This document shows positions 38,310 to 46,656 of a stretch of DNA of 64,000 bases, piece after piece. The stretch comes from Microbacterium luteolum (lineage in GTDB: Bacteria; Actinomycetota; Actinomycetes; Actinomycetales; Microbacteriaceae), in the NCBI RefSeq assembly GCF_039533965.1, contig NZ_BAAAUN010000001.1, positions 1,088,949 to 1,152,948 of the forward strand, read 5' to 3'. Every line of letters begins with the position of its first letter. Position 1 is the stretch's first letter. Made by a program: the position numbers and the translations under genes. The notes below the pieces were generated by a model that had not been told where the DNA came from, did not search any database, and worked only from the letters and a program-made list of their open reading frames with translations.

Positions 38310-38795
38310 GTGGAGAACGACCAGCAGGAGCGATCGCAGATCGAGATCAGCTCGATCCAGGACAGCGACGCGGGCGAGGTGCTGACGGTGCAGCGAGCGG
38401 CCTTCGTCTCGGAGGCAGCGATCTACGGGAGCGTCGACATGCCGCCGTTGACGCAGACGCTCTCCGAGCTGGAAGCCGAGCTGCGCACGGAATCCGGCTT
38501 CGTCGCGCGGATCGACGGGCGCCTCGTCGGCGCGATCCGATTCGTCGAGCGCGATGGCCTGCTCCTGATCGGCCGGATCGCGATCGCCCCCGACATGCAG
38601 GGCGAGGGGATCGGACGGATGCTGCTCGAAGCCGCCGAGGAGTCCTCTGATGCCGACGTGGCCGAGCTCTTCACCGGCAGCCTCAGCGAGGCGAACCTGC
38701 GGCTGTACGAATCGTGCGGGTACGAGGAGCACGAGCGGATTCCGGACGGCGACGGGACCGCACAGGTGTTCCTGCGGAAGCGGCTCGGACCTTGA
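38310..38795 (+). CDS. GNAT-family N-acetyltransferase
   Basis: 161 residues from GTG at 38310. The frame also allows ATG at 38265, but TTGACA (38254-38259) looks like a -35 whose transcript would start after that ATG. The acetyl-CoA loop is LLIGRIAIAPDMQGEGIGRM (Q-x-x-G-x-G/A type), followed by helix LLEAAEESSDA and the C-terminal NLRLYESCGYEEHERIPDG. A simple single-domain N-acetyltransferase. Substrate unknown. Confidence 0.82.
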   Translation: MENDQQERSQIEISSIQDSDAGEVLTVQRAAFVSEAAIYGSVDMPPLTQTLSELEAELRTESGFVARIDGRLVGAIRFVERDGLLLIGRIAIAPDMQGEGIGRMLLEAAEESSDADVAELFTGSLSEANLRLYESCGYEEHERIPDGDGTAQVFLRKRLGP

Positions 38796-38902
38796 GAGCC
38801 TCCTGGCAATCCCGGCAAGGGGGTTGAGCCGAAGGACGAGGTCCGGCATCGTGGCCCGGACGTGTCGCGACCGCGGCATGCCCCAACCGGAAGGAGAGTC
38901 TC

Positions 38903-39202
38903 GTGCTCACCCTCACCGACAACGCCACCGCCATCGTCTCCACCCTCGTGAGTCGTCAGAGCGAAGCCCCGGATGCCGGTCTGCGCATCCACTCCACCGC
39001 CACCCCCGGCGCGGACGGCGGAGCCCGCCTGGCCGTCCTCGTGACCGCCGACCCTGAGCCGCAGGACCAGGTCGTGGAGATCTCCGGCACCCGCCTCTTC
39101 CTCGATGAGGAGGCCGCGACCGCGCTCGACGACAAGGTGCTCGACGCCGGCGTCGACGACGAGGGCGCCGTGTCCTTCGCCGTGATGCCGAAGGTCGCCT
39201 GA
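38903..39202 (+). CDS. HesB/IscA-like protein lacking cysteines
   Basis: 99 residues from GTG with AAGGAGAG upstream. The fold pattern is that of A-type Fe-S carriers: LTLTDNATAIVSTLVSRQ at the start, GLRIHSTAT, DQVVEISGTRLFLDEEAATAL, then the end. The three cysteines that hold the cluster in IscA/ErpA are absent; there is no Cys in the protein. It is therefore unlikely to carry Fe-S clusters in the usual way. Such Cys-free HesB relatives occur in actinobacteria, with no known role. Ends before a strong terminator. Confidence 0.75.
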   Translation: MLTLTDNATAIVSTLVSRQSEAPDAGLRIHSTATPGADGGARLAVLVTADPEPQDQVVEISGTRLFLDEEAATALDDKVLDAGVDDEGAVSFAVMPKVA

Positions 39203-39214
39203 CCGACAGGATTC

Positions 39215-39247
39215 CGGATGCCGCGGCCCCCAGGGTCGCGGCATCCG
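39215..39247 (+). terminator. Terminator of the HesB-like gene
   Basis: Perfect 11-bp arms CGGATGCCGCG / CGCGGCATCCG around an 11-nt loop, 13 bp after the stop, followed by TCGTCTTCC. Confidence 0.8.
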
Positions 39248-39354
39248 TCGTCTTCCGGCAGCGGGACTGGACGGCGACGCCGCCCACGTCGGGGACCGGT
39301 ATATGGCATCGATGCAGGACAACTCGCCCCGCCCGTGCCGTTTAGCATCGAGGC

Positions 39355-39996
39355 ATGAGAACTCGCGCGCCCCGTCTCCTGCTCCTCTCCACGTTGGCGG
39401 TCTTCGCCGTCGTCGCGACCGGATGCACGCCGACCGCACCGCAGCCCAGCGGCTCGCCGGGTTCGGCTGTGCCCTCGCCGTCCGCGTCCGCCACGTCGTC
39501 GGCAGCGAACGCTCTGGTGACCATCGACGGTCTCTCGATCGATGACGGTCCGCTGATCGAGTACACCGACCACGAGGCTGTCCTCGCCGCCCTCGGCGAT
39601 ATCGTGGGCCCCGTACCTGCGGCGCAAGGGCCGGACCAGTACGGGTTCACGTCGTACGACTGGGACGGCGCCGTGCGCCTGAACGTTCCCGAGTCGGGCC
39701 GCGCCGGGCTCTGGGTCGGGAGCGCCGATACGCCCGGCGTCGTGTTCACCGTCGCCGACGATATCGGCATCGGCGCGACGCGCGAAGCAGCTCTGGCGGC
39801 CGGTGCCGAAGAGCTGCCGTTGGACGATGATGGCGACGGCGTGAACGACTACCTCGCGGTCGGCACACGCGAGGTCCCGGGCACCACGTCGCTCGTCCGG
39901 CCGGGCGAAGTCGGAATCGAGTACGTGATGCTCGCCCTCGACGGCGACACCGTGTCGAAGATCTTCGGACTCGCCAACGACTTCAGCGACCTCTGA
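39355..39996 (+). CDS. Putative lipoprotein, unknown function
   Basis: 213 residues. The signal peptide ends in lipobox VATGC (Cys near residue 24), followed by a Pro/Ser-rich linker to about residue 50. The globular part is acidic, with YTDHEAVLAALGDIVGPVP, YGFTSYDWDGAVRLNVPE and a Ca-binding-like DDDGDGVNDYL near residue 160. TAGCAT at 39343-39348 is 6 nt before the ATG, with no Shine-Dalgarno sequence (leaderless type). I do not recognise a named family. Confidence 0.75.
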   Translation: MRTRAPRLLLLSTLAVFAVVATGCTPTAPQPSGSPGSAVPSPSASATSSAANALVTIDGLSIDDGPLIEYTDHEAVLAALGDIVGPVPAAQGPDQYGFTSYDWDGAVRLNVPESGRAGLWVGSADTPGVVFTVADDIGIGATREAALAAGAEELPLDDDGDGVNDYLAVGTREVPGTTSLVRPGEVGIEYVMLALDGDTVSKIFGLANDFSDL

Positions 39997-40000
39997 GAGG

Positions 40001-40642
40001 TCAGTGCAGGCCGGCCACCAGGTTGATGATGGTGGCGAGGATCACCGTGCCGAAGAGGTAGGCGAGAACCGTCTGAGCGATGACGACGCGGCGGATGGCG
40101 TTCCTCGTGACGTTGGTGTCGGCGACCTGATACGTCATGCCGAGGCCGAGTGAGAAGTAGAGGAAATCCGTGTACTGCGGTGGCTCATCCTGATTGAAGT
40201 CGATGCCGCCGTTCGGCTCGGAGTAGTACATCCGCGCGTAGCGCAGCACGTAGTCGACCTGGATGAGCAGCCAGGAGGTCGCGACGCTCACGACCGCGAT
40301 GCCGGCGAGGACGTATTCCTCCGCACCGGGAGCGTTCTGGGCCTGAATGATCACGCTCAGGACCGCGGCGAGGCTCACCAGGCTCCCGATGACCGAGATC
40401 AGGCGGGCCACCCGTCGACCGGGCGCCTCGATCGTCGCGTGCTCCCGCGTCTCGGTCGGCCCCATCGGCCAGACGACGCGAAGCACCCAGATGACGTTGA
40501 CGAGGGCGAAGACTCCCCAGCCGGCGAGGAGACCCGGGGCCGGCCCGAGGACGAACGCCACGGCGACTCCCGCGATGCCGCCGAGGATGATCGAGACCAG
40601 GGCACGCAGGCGCACACCCTTCCGCACGGCGTTTGCACTCAT
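40001..40642 (-). CDS. DUF1345 family membrane protein
   Basis: 213 residues with about six hydrophobic helices. The DUF1345 hallmarks are TDFLYFSLGLGMTYQVADTN (about residues 157-176) and the following TRNAIRRVVIAQTVLAYLFG. Its stop is 4 bp from the convergent lipoprotein stop. Function unknown. Confidence 0.85.
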   Translation of the reverse strand: MSANAVRKGVRLRALVSIILGGIAGVAVAFVLGPAPGLLAGWGVFALVNVIWVLRVVWPMGPTETREHATIEAPGRRVARLISVIGSLVSLAAVLSVIIQAQNAPGAEEYVLAGIAVVSVATSWLLIQVDYVLRYARMYYSEPNGGIDFNQDEPPQYTDFLYFSLGLGMTYQVADTNVTRNAIRRVVIAQTVLAYLFGTVILATIINLVAGLH

Positions 40643-40680
40643 CCTCGGATGCTATCCGCCGAAACCCCGGGGTCGTCCCA

Positions 40681-42342
40681 CTAGAGCTCGGTCACCTGAC
40701 CGGATTCGACACGCCATTGACGATCGGTGTGCACCGTTGCGAGCATCCGCCGGTCGTGCGTGACCAGCAGCAGCGTTCCCTCGTACGATTCGAGCGCCTG
40801 CTCGAGCTGCTCGATCGCCGCGAGATCGAGGTGGTTCGTCGGCTCGTCGAGGACCAGCACGTTGGTGCCGCGGGCCTGCAGCAGGGCGAGTCCCGCGCGG
40901 GTGCGCTCCCCCGGTGACAGGTCGTCGACGGGACGCCCCACGTGGTCGGCCCTGAGCCCGAACTTGGCGAGAAGCGTGCGCACCTCGCCGCTGGCCATCT
41001 CCGGCACGAGTTCCTCGAAGGCGACCGCCAGCGGCTGGGAACCGGCCAGCAGCGAGCGTGCCTGATCGATCTCGCCGATCTGCACGCTCGCTCCGAGGCT
41101 CGCGGTTCCCTCATCCGGATGCTGCTGCCCGAGCAGTGCGCGAAGGAGAGTCGACTTGCCCGCGCCGTTGGGACCCGTGATGCCGATGCGCTCCCCTGCG
41201 TTGACCTGCAGCGACACCGGGCCCAGAGCGAAGGAGCCCTGCCGGTAGACCGCGGAGCTCAGCGTCGAGACGACCGAACTGGACCGCGGCGCCGCGGCGA
41301 TGGTGAACTCGAGCTGCCACTCCTTGCGGGGCTCTTCGACCTCTTCGAGCCGCGCGATCCGGCTCTCCATCTGTCGAACCTTCTGCGCCTGCTTCTCGCT
41401 GGACTCCGTCGACGCCTTGCGTCTGATCTTGTCGTTGTCCGGCGCCTTCTTCATCGCGTTGCGCACACCCTGGCTGGACCATTCCCGCTGCGTCCTGGCA
41501 CGACCGATGAGGTCGGCCTTCTTCTCGGCGAACTCGTCGTACTTCTCGCGCTGGTGGCGGCGCACCGTCGCCCGCTCCTCGAGATAGGCGTCGTAGCCGC
41601 CGCCGAACACGCGATTGGAGCCCTGCGCCAGGTCGAGCTCCAGCACCCGGGTCACGCAGCGTGCGAGGAACTCGCGATCATGGCTGACCAGCACCGCGCC
41701 GCCACGCAGCCCGCGCACGAAGCCCTCCAGCCGCTCGAGACCGTCGAGATCGAGATCATTGGTCGGCTCGTCGAGCAGCGCGATGTCGAAACGCGAGAGG
41801 AGCAGCGCCGCCAGCCCGACACGAGCCGCCTGACCTCCGGAGAGCGAGGTCATCAGGACACCGTCGGCGTCGCCGCCGAGTTCGAGACCCAGGTCGGCGA
41901 GCACGGCCGGGAGTCGCTCGTCCAGGTCCGCGGCGCCGCTGGCGAGCCACCGGTCGAGGGCCGTCGAGTAGGCGTCTGCGGGGTCGATGCCCGAGGCAGC
42001 GAGCGACGGGTCGCCGAGCGCAGCCGCGGCGGCATCCATCGCCGTGGTGGCCGCCGCGCATCCCGTGCGGCGGGCGATGTACGCGGCGATCGTCTCACCG
42101 GCGACGCGGTCGTGCTCCTGGGGCAGCCATCCGACGAACGCATCCGACGGAGCCAGGGCGATCGTGCCCGCCTGCGGTTCGTCGAGGCCGGCGAGCAGAC
42201 GGAGGAGCGTGGACTTACCCGCGCCGTTCGCACCGACCACTCCGACGACGTCTCCCGGCGCGACCGTCAGATCGAGCGAGTCGAAGAGGATGCGATGGCC
42301 GTAGCCTCCGGCCAGGCCCTGGGCCACGAGTGTTGCGGTCAT
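40681..42342 (-). CDS. ABC-F family ATPase
   Basis: 553 residues, two ATPase domains and no membrane segment. Walker A sites are VGANGAGKSTLLRLL (about residue 37) and GPNGAGKSTLLRALL (about residue 385); signatures are SLSGGQAARVGLAALLL and LSPGERTRAGLALLQA. The inter-domain linker (about 250-330) is highly charged with Lys/Arg/Glu, as in ribosome-binding ABC-F proteins (NAMKKAPDNDKIRRKAS). ABC-F proteins act on ribosomes, in translation or antibiotic resistance. Which of the two applies here cannot be told. Monocistronic. Confidence 0.92.
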   Translation of the reverse strand: MTATLVAQGLAGGYGHRILFDSLDLTVAPGDVVGVVGANGAGKSTLLRLLAGLDEPQAGTIALAPSDAFVGWLPQEHDRVAGETIAAYIARRTGCAAATTAMDAAAAALGDPSLAASGIDPADAYSTALDRWLASGAADLDERLPAVLADLGLELGGDADGVLMTSLSGGQAARVGLAALLLSRFDIALLDEPTNDLDLDGLERLEGFVRGLRGGAVLVSHDREFLARCVTRVLELDLAQGSNRVFGGGYDAYLEERATVRRHQREKYDEFAEKKADLIGRARTQREWSSQGVRNAMKKAPDNDKIRRKASTESSEKQAQKVRQMESRIARLEEVEEPRKEWQLEFTIAAAPRSSSVVSTLSSAVYRQGSFALGPVSLQVNAGERIGITGPNGAGKSTLLRALLGQQHPDEGTASLGASVQIGEIDQARSLLAGSQPLAVAFEELVPEMASGEVRTLLAKFGLRADHVGRPVDDLSPGERTRAGLALLQARGTNVLVLDEPTNHLDLAAIEQLEQALESYEGTLLLVTHDRRMLATVHTDRQWRVESGQVTEL

Positions 42343-42407
42343 GACTCAATCCTGTCATCGAGCGGATGCCGGTTCGCACGCGATCCGCCTCGGCCCGACT
42401 GCGAGCT

Positions 42408-42581
42408 TCAGTCGGGGTGGTGCCCGCTGTGGTCTTCCAGGTCGGGCTTCGCCCGCAGAGCGTCGGCGATCTCCTCTTCCGGCCGCGGTGCGATCGTCTC
42501 GTCGTCCTCGAGTTCGGGGATGGTCGCCTCGCCCGGGCCGGGGATGTGTTCGTGCGAGGAGTGGTCGTTGTGGTCGGACAC
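42408..42581 (-). CDS. Small acidic His-rich protein
   Basis: 57 residues from GTG at 42581, preceded by AAGGG at 6-nt spacing; an ATG at 42605 would add eight residues. It is very acidic and has His clusters at both ends (SDHNDHSSHEHIPG and DLEDHSGHHPD), which could bind metal. Divergent from the truncated LysR-like gene, 106 bp apart. Family unknown. Confidence 0.55.
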   Translation of the reverse strand: MSDHNDHSSHEHIPGPGEATIPELEDDETIAPRPEEEIADALRAKPDLEDHSGHHPD

Positions 42582-42687
42582 GGCGAACCCTTCGATCGGC
42601 GGCATGCTCAGCGTACGCCGACATCCCGATCGAAGACGCGTACGCTGAAGACCGGCCGCGATTCCCGCGGGAAAGGACTGCTCCCCC

Positions 42688-43032
42688 GTGAAACTCACTC
42701 AACTTCGGCGTTTCGTCGCCGTCGCCGAGACGCTGCATTTCCCCCGGGCGGCAGAATCCCTCGACGTGTCGCTGCAGGCTGTCTACTCCTCGATCGAGCA
42801 GCTCGAGGAGGAGGTCGGACATCCGCTCTTCACGCGCGGAGGCGACACGCGCCTGACGAAGGCCGGCGAGCTTCTGCTCGACGAGGCACGAGAGCGGATC
42901 GCCGCGGCGCCGGCACCGAGCGCGAAGCCGGTCGTTCCGGCGGGTGGCAAGGCCAAGGCCTCGAAGGGCAAGGGCCGAGCCCCCGTGGTGAAGGGGCAGC
43001 CGAAGCCGTACAAGAAGCGTCAGGGGCGCTAA
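42688..43032 (+). CDS. LysR-type DNA-binding domain with basic tail, no effector domain
   Basis: 114 residues. Residues 1-65 are a clear LysR winged helix: [40 protein letters not shown] and [20 protein letters not shown]. The ~200-residue ligand-binding domain is missing. In its place is a Pro/Ala linker and a Lys-rich tail (about 85-114, with [12 protein letters not shown] and [11 protein letters not shown]). The stop overlaps the convergent gene by 4 bp. Conserved sequence up to a clean basic end argues for a functional small regulator rather than a pseudogene. Confidence 0.8.
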   Translation: MKLTQLRRFVAVAETLHFPRAAESLDVSLQAVYSSIEQLEEEVGHPLFTRGGDTRLTKAGELLLDEARERIAAAPAPSAKPVVPAGGKAKASKGKGRAPVVKGQPKPYKKRQGR

Positions 43033-43595
43033 TTCCGCGAAGCCGCCGGGGTCAGCAGCTCGGCGTCGTCGTGCGTGGCGACCGCGAAGCTCTGTTCGGG
43101 GTATCGCAGCCCCGAGAAGTACATGTTGGTGTGCGCGACGATCTGCTCCCCCGAGATCAGCACGCCGTCCCAGTCCGTGTCGACCGTGGTGTGCGCGTCT
43201 CCCACGAGGGTGACGTCGTACCCCTCCGCCGCCGCGCGCTGGAGCGTGGTGCGCACGCAGAAATCCGACTGCGCGCCGGCCACGACGAGGTGCGTGACCG
43301 CGAGACGGTCGAGCGTCTCGCGCAGGTCCGTCTCGGCGAAGGCATCGCGATAGCTCTTCCGGACCAGCGGTTCTCCGTCGTGACGAGCCAGGGGTGGCGC
43401 GAGGTCCCAGTCGGGCGTTCCGACGCCGACCGGATCGTGGTGCACCCACACGACCGGCACATCGGCGACGCGGGCGCGCTCCACGAGAGTGGCGGTGCGA
43501 GCGAGCATGCCCTGTTCGTCGAAGCAGCCGGGCATCACCCCGACCTGCGCGTCGATGATGACGACAGCGGTACGCGGCGCGGGGATCGAGGTCAT
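43029..43595 (-). CDS. Isochorismatase-family cysteine hydrolase
   Basis: 188 residues. The catalytic triad of the family is visible: Asp in [13 protein letters not shown] (about residue 16), Lys in [15 protein letters not shown], and nucleophilic Cys in [18 protein letters not shown] (about residue 115), followed by GDAHTT. The family hydrolyses amides such as nicotinamide or N-carbamoyl compounds, or isochorismate; the substrate is not evident. It follows the alpha/beta-hydrolase-like gene after 1 bp in the other sense of the operon: isochorismatase first, hydrolase second. Confidence 0.85.
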   Translation of the reverse strand: MTSIPAPRTAVVIIDAQVGVMPGCFDEQGMLARTATLVERARVADVPVVWVHHDPVGVGTPDWDLAPPLARHDGEPLVRKSYRDAFAETDLRETLDRLAVTHLVVAGAQSDFCVRTTLQRAAAEGYDVTLVGDAHTTVDTDWDGVLISGEQIVAHTNMYFSGLRYPEQSFAVATHDDAELLTPAASRN

Positions 43596-43596
43596 C

Positions 43597-44166
43597 TCAG
43601 TCCCAGTCGAGGTATTCCTCGATGTTCACCGCGGTCTCGATCGGGTGCGTCATCGGGAACAGGTGGTCACCGCCGGTGATGGTCTTCACGCTCGCGCGCT
43701 CGGGCACGGTCGACTGCAGACGCTCGCCGGTGGCCGGCGGAGTGGTGGTGTCGTCGGAGCCCTGGATGATGAGCACGGGGATCACCGGTGCGACGGGGAT
43801 CTCGTTCTCCTCCACGCCGAGCAGGAGCAGGCCGTTGACGCGCTCGTGGTGGGATGCGGCGAGCGCACGTGCGATGGTGCCTCCGAAGCCGTGACCGCCG
43901 ACCCAGGTGTCGGTGAGGCCGACGTGGTCGATCACCGCGAGGACATCGTCGACGCGGTCCTCGAGCGAGATGTCGGCGTCGCCGCCGCGGTAGCCGATCC
44001 GCAGCACGTGGAATCCGGCTTCCTCGGCGAGGTAGTGCCCGACGACGCCCAGGACGTCGGCGGCCAGACCCTGCTCCTGGATCAGCACGAGCTTGACGGG
44101 ACCATCGCCCTCGTCAACGAAGGGAACGGCGCGGCCGTCGGGCTCGAAAGTCTGGGTGTCGGTCAT
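43597..44166 (-). CDS. Alpha/beta-hydrolase-fold protein lacking the serine nucleophile
   Basis: 189 residues from ATG at 44166; upstream in-frame sequence is not needed. The fold pattern is alpha/beta hydrolase with no large lid: [39 protein letters not shown], and a C-terminal [19 protein letters not shown] (Asp) with GGDHLFP (His). The nucleophile elbow reads GGHGFGG, so Gly93 occupies the Ser position. Catalysis by the normal mechanism is not expected. Its start lies upstream of the isochorismatase end and the two genes are 1 bp apart. Confidence 0.75.
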   Translation of the reverse strand: MTDTQTFEPDGRAVPFVDEGDGPVKLVLIQEQGLAADVLGVVGHYLAEEAGFHVLRIGYRGGDADISLEDRVDDVLAVIDHVGLTDTWVGGHGFGGTIARALAASHHERVNGLLLLGVEENEIPVAPVIPVLIIQGSDDTTTPPATGERLQSTVPERASVKTITGGDHLFPMTHPIETAVNIEEYLDWD

Positions 44167-44270
44167 CGGCGTCAGTCTCCTCGTGCCGTCGGTGTCGGAA
44201 GCGCAGGCGGAACGAACTCGGCGGACGCCTGCGGCCGGACCGCGGCTCACGCCGCCTCCGTCCAGCGTAG

Positions 44271-44483
44271 CTAGTCCCGGTCGCGCTCGGGACCCTCGCC
44301 GGCGATCACTGAGAGAGCGGCGAAGTAGCGCCGGCCGATCTCGACGGCCGTGATCGACCTCAAACGGTATCCCAACGACTCGGGGTGCCATGTGGCGTTG
44401 GGCCGCACGCCGTGGAAGTACACGAATCGGCCGGTGATCTCGTCGAGGATCCCGACCTGTTTCTCGAGGTCGGACCGCGGGCT
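44271..44483 (-). pseudogene. Possible gene remnant
   Basis: An open frame (longest ATG at 44546) encodes a coherent C-terminal-looking stretch: DLEKQVGILDEITGRFVYFH, GVRPNATWHPESLGYRLRSI and TAVEIGRRYFAALSVIAGEG. Its 5' part runs into the DUF4190-like gene, and no start with a ribosome-binding site is seen between them. I read it as the 3' remnant of a protein gene at the left edge of the accessory island. The family is not recognised. Confidence 0.3.
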
Positions 44484-44761
44484 CAGCCGGGCTGCCCCGG
44501 GCCGAACGACTGCCCGTTGAGTGCGGAGAAGAACAGGGTGAACCACACGATGAAGAAGATCAGCTGCGCCAGGGCGCCCAGGACTCCGATCACCATCGCC
44601 CAGCGAGCGAGCCCCGCCCCCGATTCGAGGTTTCCGGGCGCCCGCAGCTGCCGCAGGGCGAACACTCCGAGAATGAGTCCGGCGACGGGGATCACGAACG
44701 CGGCGATGAAGCCGACGAGGGACAGGGTGTTCGTGCGCGGTGCAGTGGTTGCCGTTGTCAT
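44483..44761 (-). CDS. DUF4190-like small membrane protein
   Basis: 92 residues from ATG at 44761. Two hydrophobic helices (about 13-35 and 48-78) flank LGVFALRQLRAPGNLESGAG, the pattern of DUF4190 proteins, in which a small residue-rich loop follows a GxxALRQ motif. Function unknown. An in-frame ATG at 44800 is less likely because it lacks a ribosome-binding site. Confidence 0.7.
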   Translation of the reverse strand: MTTATTAPRTNTLSLVGFIAAFVIPVAGLILGVFALRQLRAPGNLESGAGLARWAMVIGVLGALAQLIFFIVWFTLFFSALNGQSFGPGQPG

Positions 44762-44863
44762 CGGGACCTTCCGAGGCTTCGTGTCGCCGGGTGGGCCCAT
44801 CGCGACGATTCGACTATGGAGACATTCTGGTGGTTCGTCGCCTCTTTCCGCACGCGCAAATCG

Positions 44864-45286
44864 TTACGAGACACCCCACGGGTCGAACAGGTCGACCCCG
44901 GTGTGCGCGAAGTCTTTGACATTGCGTGTCGCGCACGTCGCCTCATGGGCGAGGCAGATGGCAGCGATCTGGGCATCAGCCGTGCTGATCGGGCTCCCCG
45001 CCGCCTCTCGCGCGAGAAGGACTCTCGCGTAGTGAGCTGCGGAGGCGTCATCGAAGGCCAGGATGGAACGGGTACCGCGAAAGGGCTCGATCGCCGCGTC
45101 AACGCGAGCGGTCAGCTCCGTCTTCCGACGGCCGTCCGGGAGCCGTTCCAGGCCCGCCAACAGCTCAGCCAACGTCACCGCAGTGATGGAGACTTCATCG
45201 GTGCACGCCTCGAGCCAGGCGACGACCCGTTCATTCGGCGCGGATCGGAAGACCTCCGAGATGACGTTCGTGTCGAGGACGATCAC
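44864..45286 (-). CDS. vapC: VapC-type PIN-domain toxin
   Basis: 140 residues from GTG. Conserved PIN acidic residues are Asp in MIVLDTNVISEVF, Glu in SITAVTLAELLAGLERL, and Asp in ISTADAQIAAICLAHEATCA with the last NVKDF. VapC toxins are Mg-dependent endoribonucleases, typically cutting tRNA or rRNA. The start overlaps the antitoxin stop by 4 bp (45283-45286), the classic antitoxin-first arrangement. Located in the accessory island next to ychF. Confidence 0.92.
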   Translation of the reverse strand: MIVLDTNVISEVFRSAPNERVVAWLEACTDEVSITAVTLAELLAGLERLPDGRRKTELTARVDAAIEPFRGTRSILAFDDASAAHYARVLLAREAAGSPISTADAQIAAICLAHEATCATRNVKDFAHTGVDLFDPWGVS

Positions 45287-45516
45287 TCGAAGTCCGCAGC
45301 CCGCGCGATGTCATCGCGCTTCGGAATCTCCAGGTCATCCGCAACACCCCATTGCTGGGCGGCGTGCATGAGCGCCAGCCCGATGTGCGGTCTCCGAGCG
45401 GCCCTGGTCAGAATCTCACGGACCTCAGCCTCCATGGAACGTCCATGGCTCCTCGCCTGCGCGGCGAGTTGCACTTTGACCGACTCATCGAGTCCACGAA
45501 CAATGATCGATGCCAC
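45283..45516 (-). CDS. vapB: VapB/FitA-type antitoxin, ribbon-helix-helix
   Basis: 77 residues from GTG at 45516, which has a strong AAGGAGGTGG 7 nt upstream; a longer in-frame ATG at 45597 would add 27 residues and lacks this. The N-terminal ribbon-helix-helix is MASIIVRGLDESVKVQLAAQ, continuing into ARSHGRSMEAEVREILTRA, as in FitA-like antitoxins (Arc/MetJ fold). The C-terminal part WGVADDLEIPKRDDIARAAD would bind the toxin. TATC/GATA half-sites flank the promoter (45540-45555), possibly the autoregulatory operator. Confidence 0.88.
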   Translation of the reverse strand: MASIIVRGLDESVKVQLAAQARSHGRSMEAEVREILTRAARRPHIGLALMHAAQQWGVADDLEIPKRDDIARAADFE

Positions 45517-45690
45517 GAAACGACCACCTCCTTGCCTGATATCACGCACGATAGCACGCGGCGCGGAGGATCTGTTTCCCATGCGTCGAGCCTGCACGCG
45601 CGCACGCCATCATGTGAGCAGATTCGAGCGATTGTGGACGACTCTCAGAGACGCGCTGAGAGTGCAGAGCAGGTGAGGCGAGTCTGCGGT

Positions 45691-46044
45691 TCACCCGAAG
45701 CAGTCCACGCCCAGGGGAGCCACCACCACGCAGTCGTGCTTGGCCGGGTCGTAGTATTCGACGCCATCAGGCAGGACGGGACCAGGCTCGCCGATGAGCG
45801 CACGGTAGTCGTTCGGGCACCCCTCGGTGCCGCCGCACTCGAAACCGTCCGGATAGATGAGCCAGACCTGGTGACCCTGCGCCCACTCGGGCAGCTCCGG
45901 AGGGTACTCCTGGAGCGGTGTGGGGGCAGGCGTCGGCCAGGGAGGTGCCGCCTCTGGCGCTGTCGAGTCGGCGCACCCTGCAAGCACGCCGGTCGTGAGC
46001 AGGAGAGCGGCGAGGGTCGTGGTGAGCGTGGCAGCGCGGCGCAT
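45691..46044 (-). CDS. Small putative lipoprotein
   Basis: 117 residues. The signal peptide ends in LAGC (Cys near residue 24), followed by a Pro-rich linker with PPWPTPAPTPLQEYPPELPE. The remaining ~60 residues contain four cysteines (ECGGTEGC, HDCVVV, VDCFG), suggesting disulfides outside the cell. No recognised family. Part of the accessory island between vapB and the gene array. Confidence 0.65.
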   Translation of the reverse strand: MRRAATLTTTLAALLLTTGVLAGCADSTAPEAAPPWPTPAPTPLQEYPPELPEWAQGHQVWLIYPDGFECGGTEGCPNDYRALIGEPGPVLPDGVEYYDPAKHDCVVVAPLGVDCFG

Positions 46045-46187
46045 GAGGACATGTTCGCAGTTGAACGCTCACACCTGGAGGGCCCCGGCAGAACCCGAGC
46101 GTCGTCCGAATGAGTACGCTACCCGTACGGTGGCCGATTCCGGCAGCTGCCATCGCAACGACCGCGAACCGAACTCTGGAGACGAGA

Positions 46188-46538
46188 TTGACGGAGACAT
46201 ACCCGATTCAAGCCCGGTTCGAATCGGCCCTCGGTACCGCACGCGCCGATGAACTTCTGACCAAGCTCGACAACTACTCGAATCAGCCGAACGCCGTCGC
46301 AGGCGCGGCGAAGAGACCGAGCGACCCAGAGATCGAGGCGATCGCGCGTGCGGCGTTCGCAGCGGCGACCCCCGAAGAAGTCGATCTGGAACTCGACTCG
46401 ATCGGCATGTGGGGCCTCCTGACGCTCGCAGCCCGAGCCGACGTCACGATCCTCGACAGTCTCCCCGCATCGCGTGCGGACAGCCCGAAGGTGGCCTCGA
46501 TCCGGCGTGCGGCCGCGAAGCATCGGAAGGGTCTCTGA
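46188..46538 (+). CDS. Hypothetical protein at the left edge of the ychF-repeat array
   Basis: 116 residues from TTG at 46188, with GGAG 6 nt upstream; ATG at 46110 is an alternative that adds 26 residues. Soluble and helical: LTKLDNYSNQPNAVAGAAKR, EAIARAAFAAATPEEVDLEL and DSIGMWGLLTLAARADVTIL, with a basic end. Transcribed opposite to ychF. Function unknown; looks like a small regulatory or immunity-type protein, but no homology is claimed. Confidence 0.5.
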   Translation: MTETYPIQARFESALGTARADELLTKLDNYSNQPNAVAGAAKRPSDPEIEAIARAAFAAATPEEVDLELDSIGMWGLLTLAARADVTILDSLPASRADSPKVASIRRAAAKHRKGL

Positions 46539-46580
46539 CAGGCGCCGCGGGGCATCCGTGACCCGCCGAGCCGCATGGCT

Positions 46581-46615
46581 GCACACTGAAGCGGAATTCC
46601 ACGACGTCGCCATCC
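46581..46615 (-). repeat. ychF 3'-end relic D
   Basis: On the minus strand it still encodes DGDVVEFRFSV in frame, one variant of the YchF C-terminus, but lacks the stop. It matches the resident ychF end at most positions from GGAT(G)GCGACGTCGTGGA to CGCTTCA. It lies 41 bp beyond the VOC gene. Confidence 0.8.
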
Positions 46616-46656
46616 GGACCAACGCATGTGCGACCATCAACGGCAGAGCCCGTCTA

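Noticed and set aside
45690..45720. Weak resemblance of the lipoprotein's 3' end to the ychF relic
   Set aside because: Only short scattered identities; it encodes VDCFG and stop in the lipoprotein's own frame, so it is not counted as a sixth relic.
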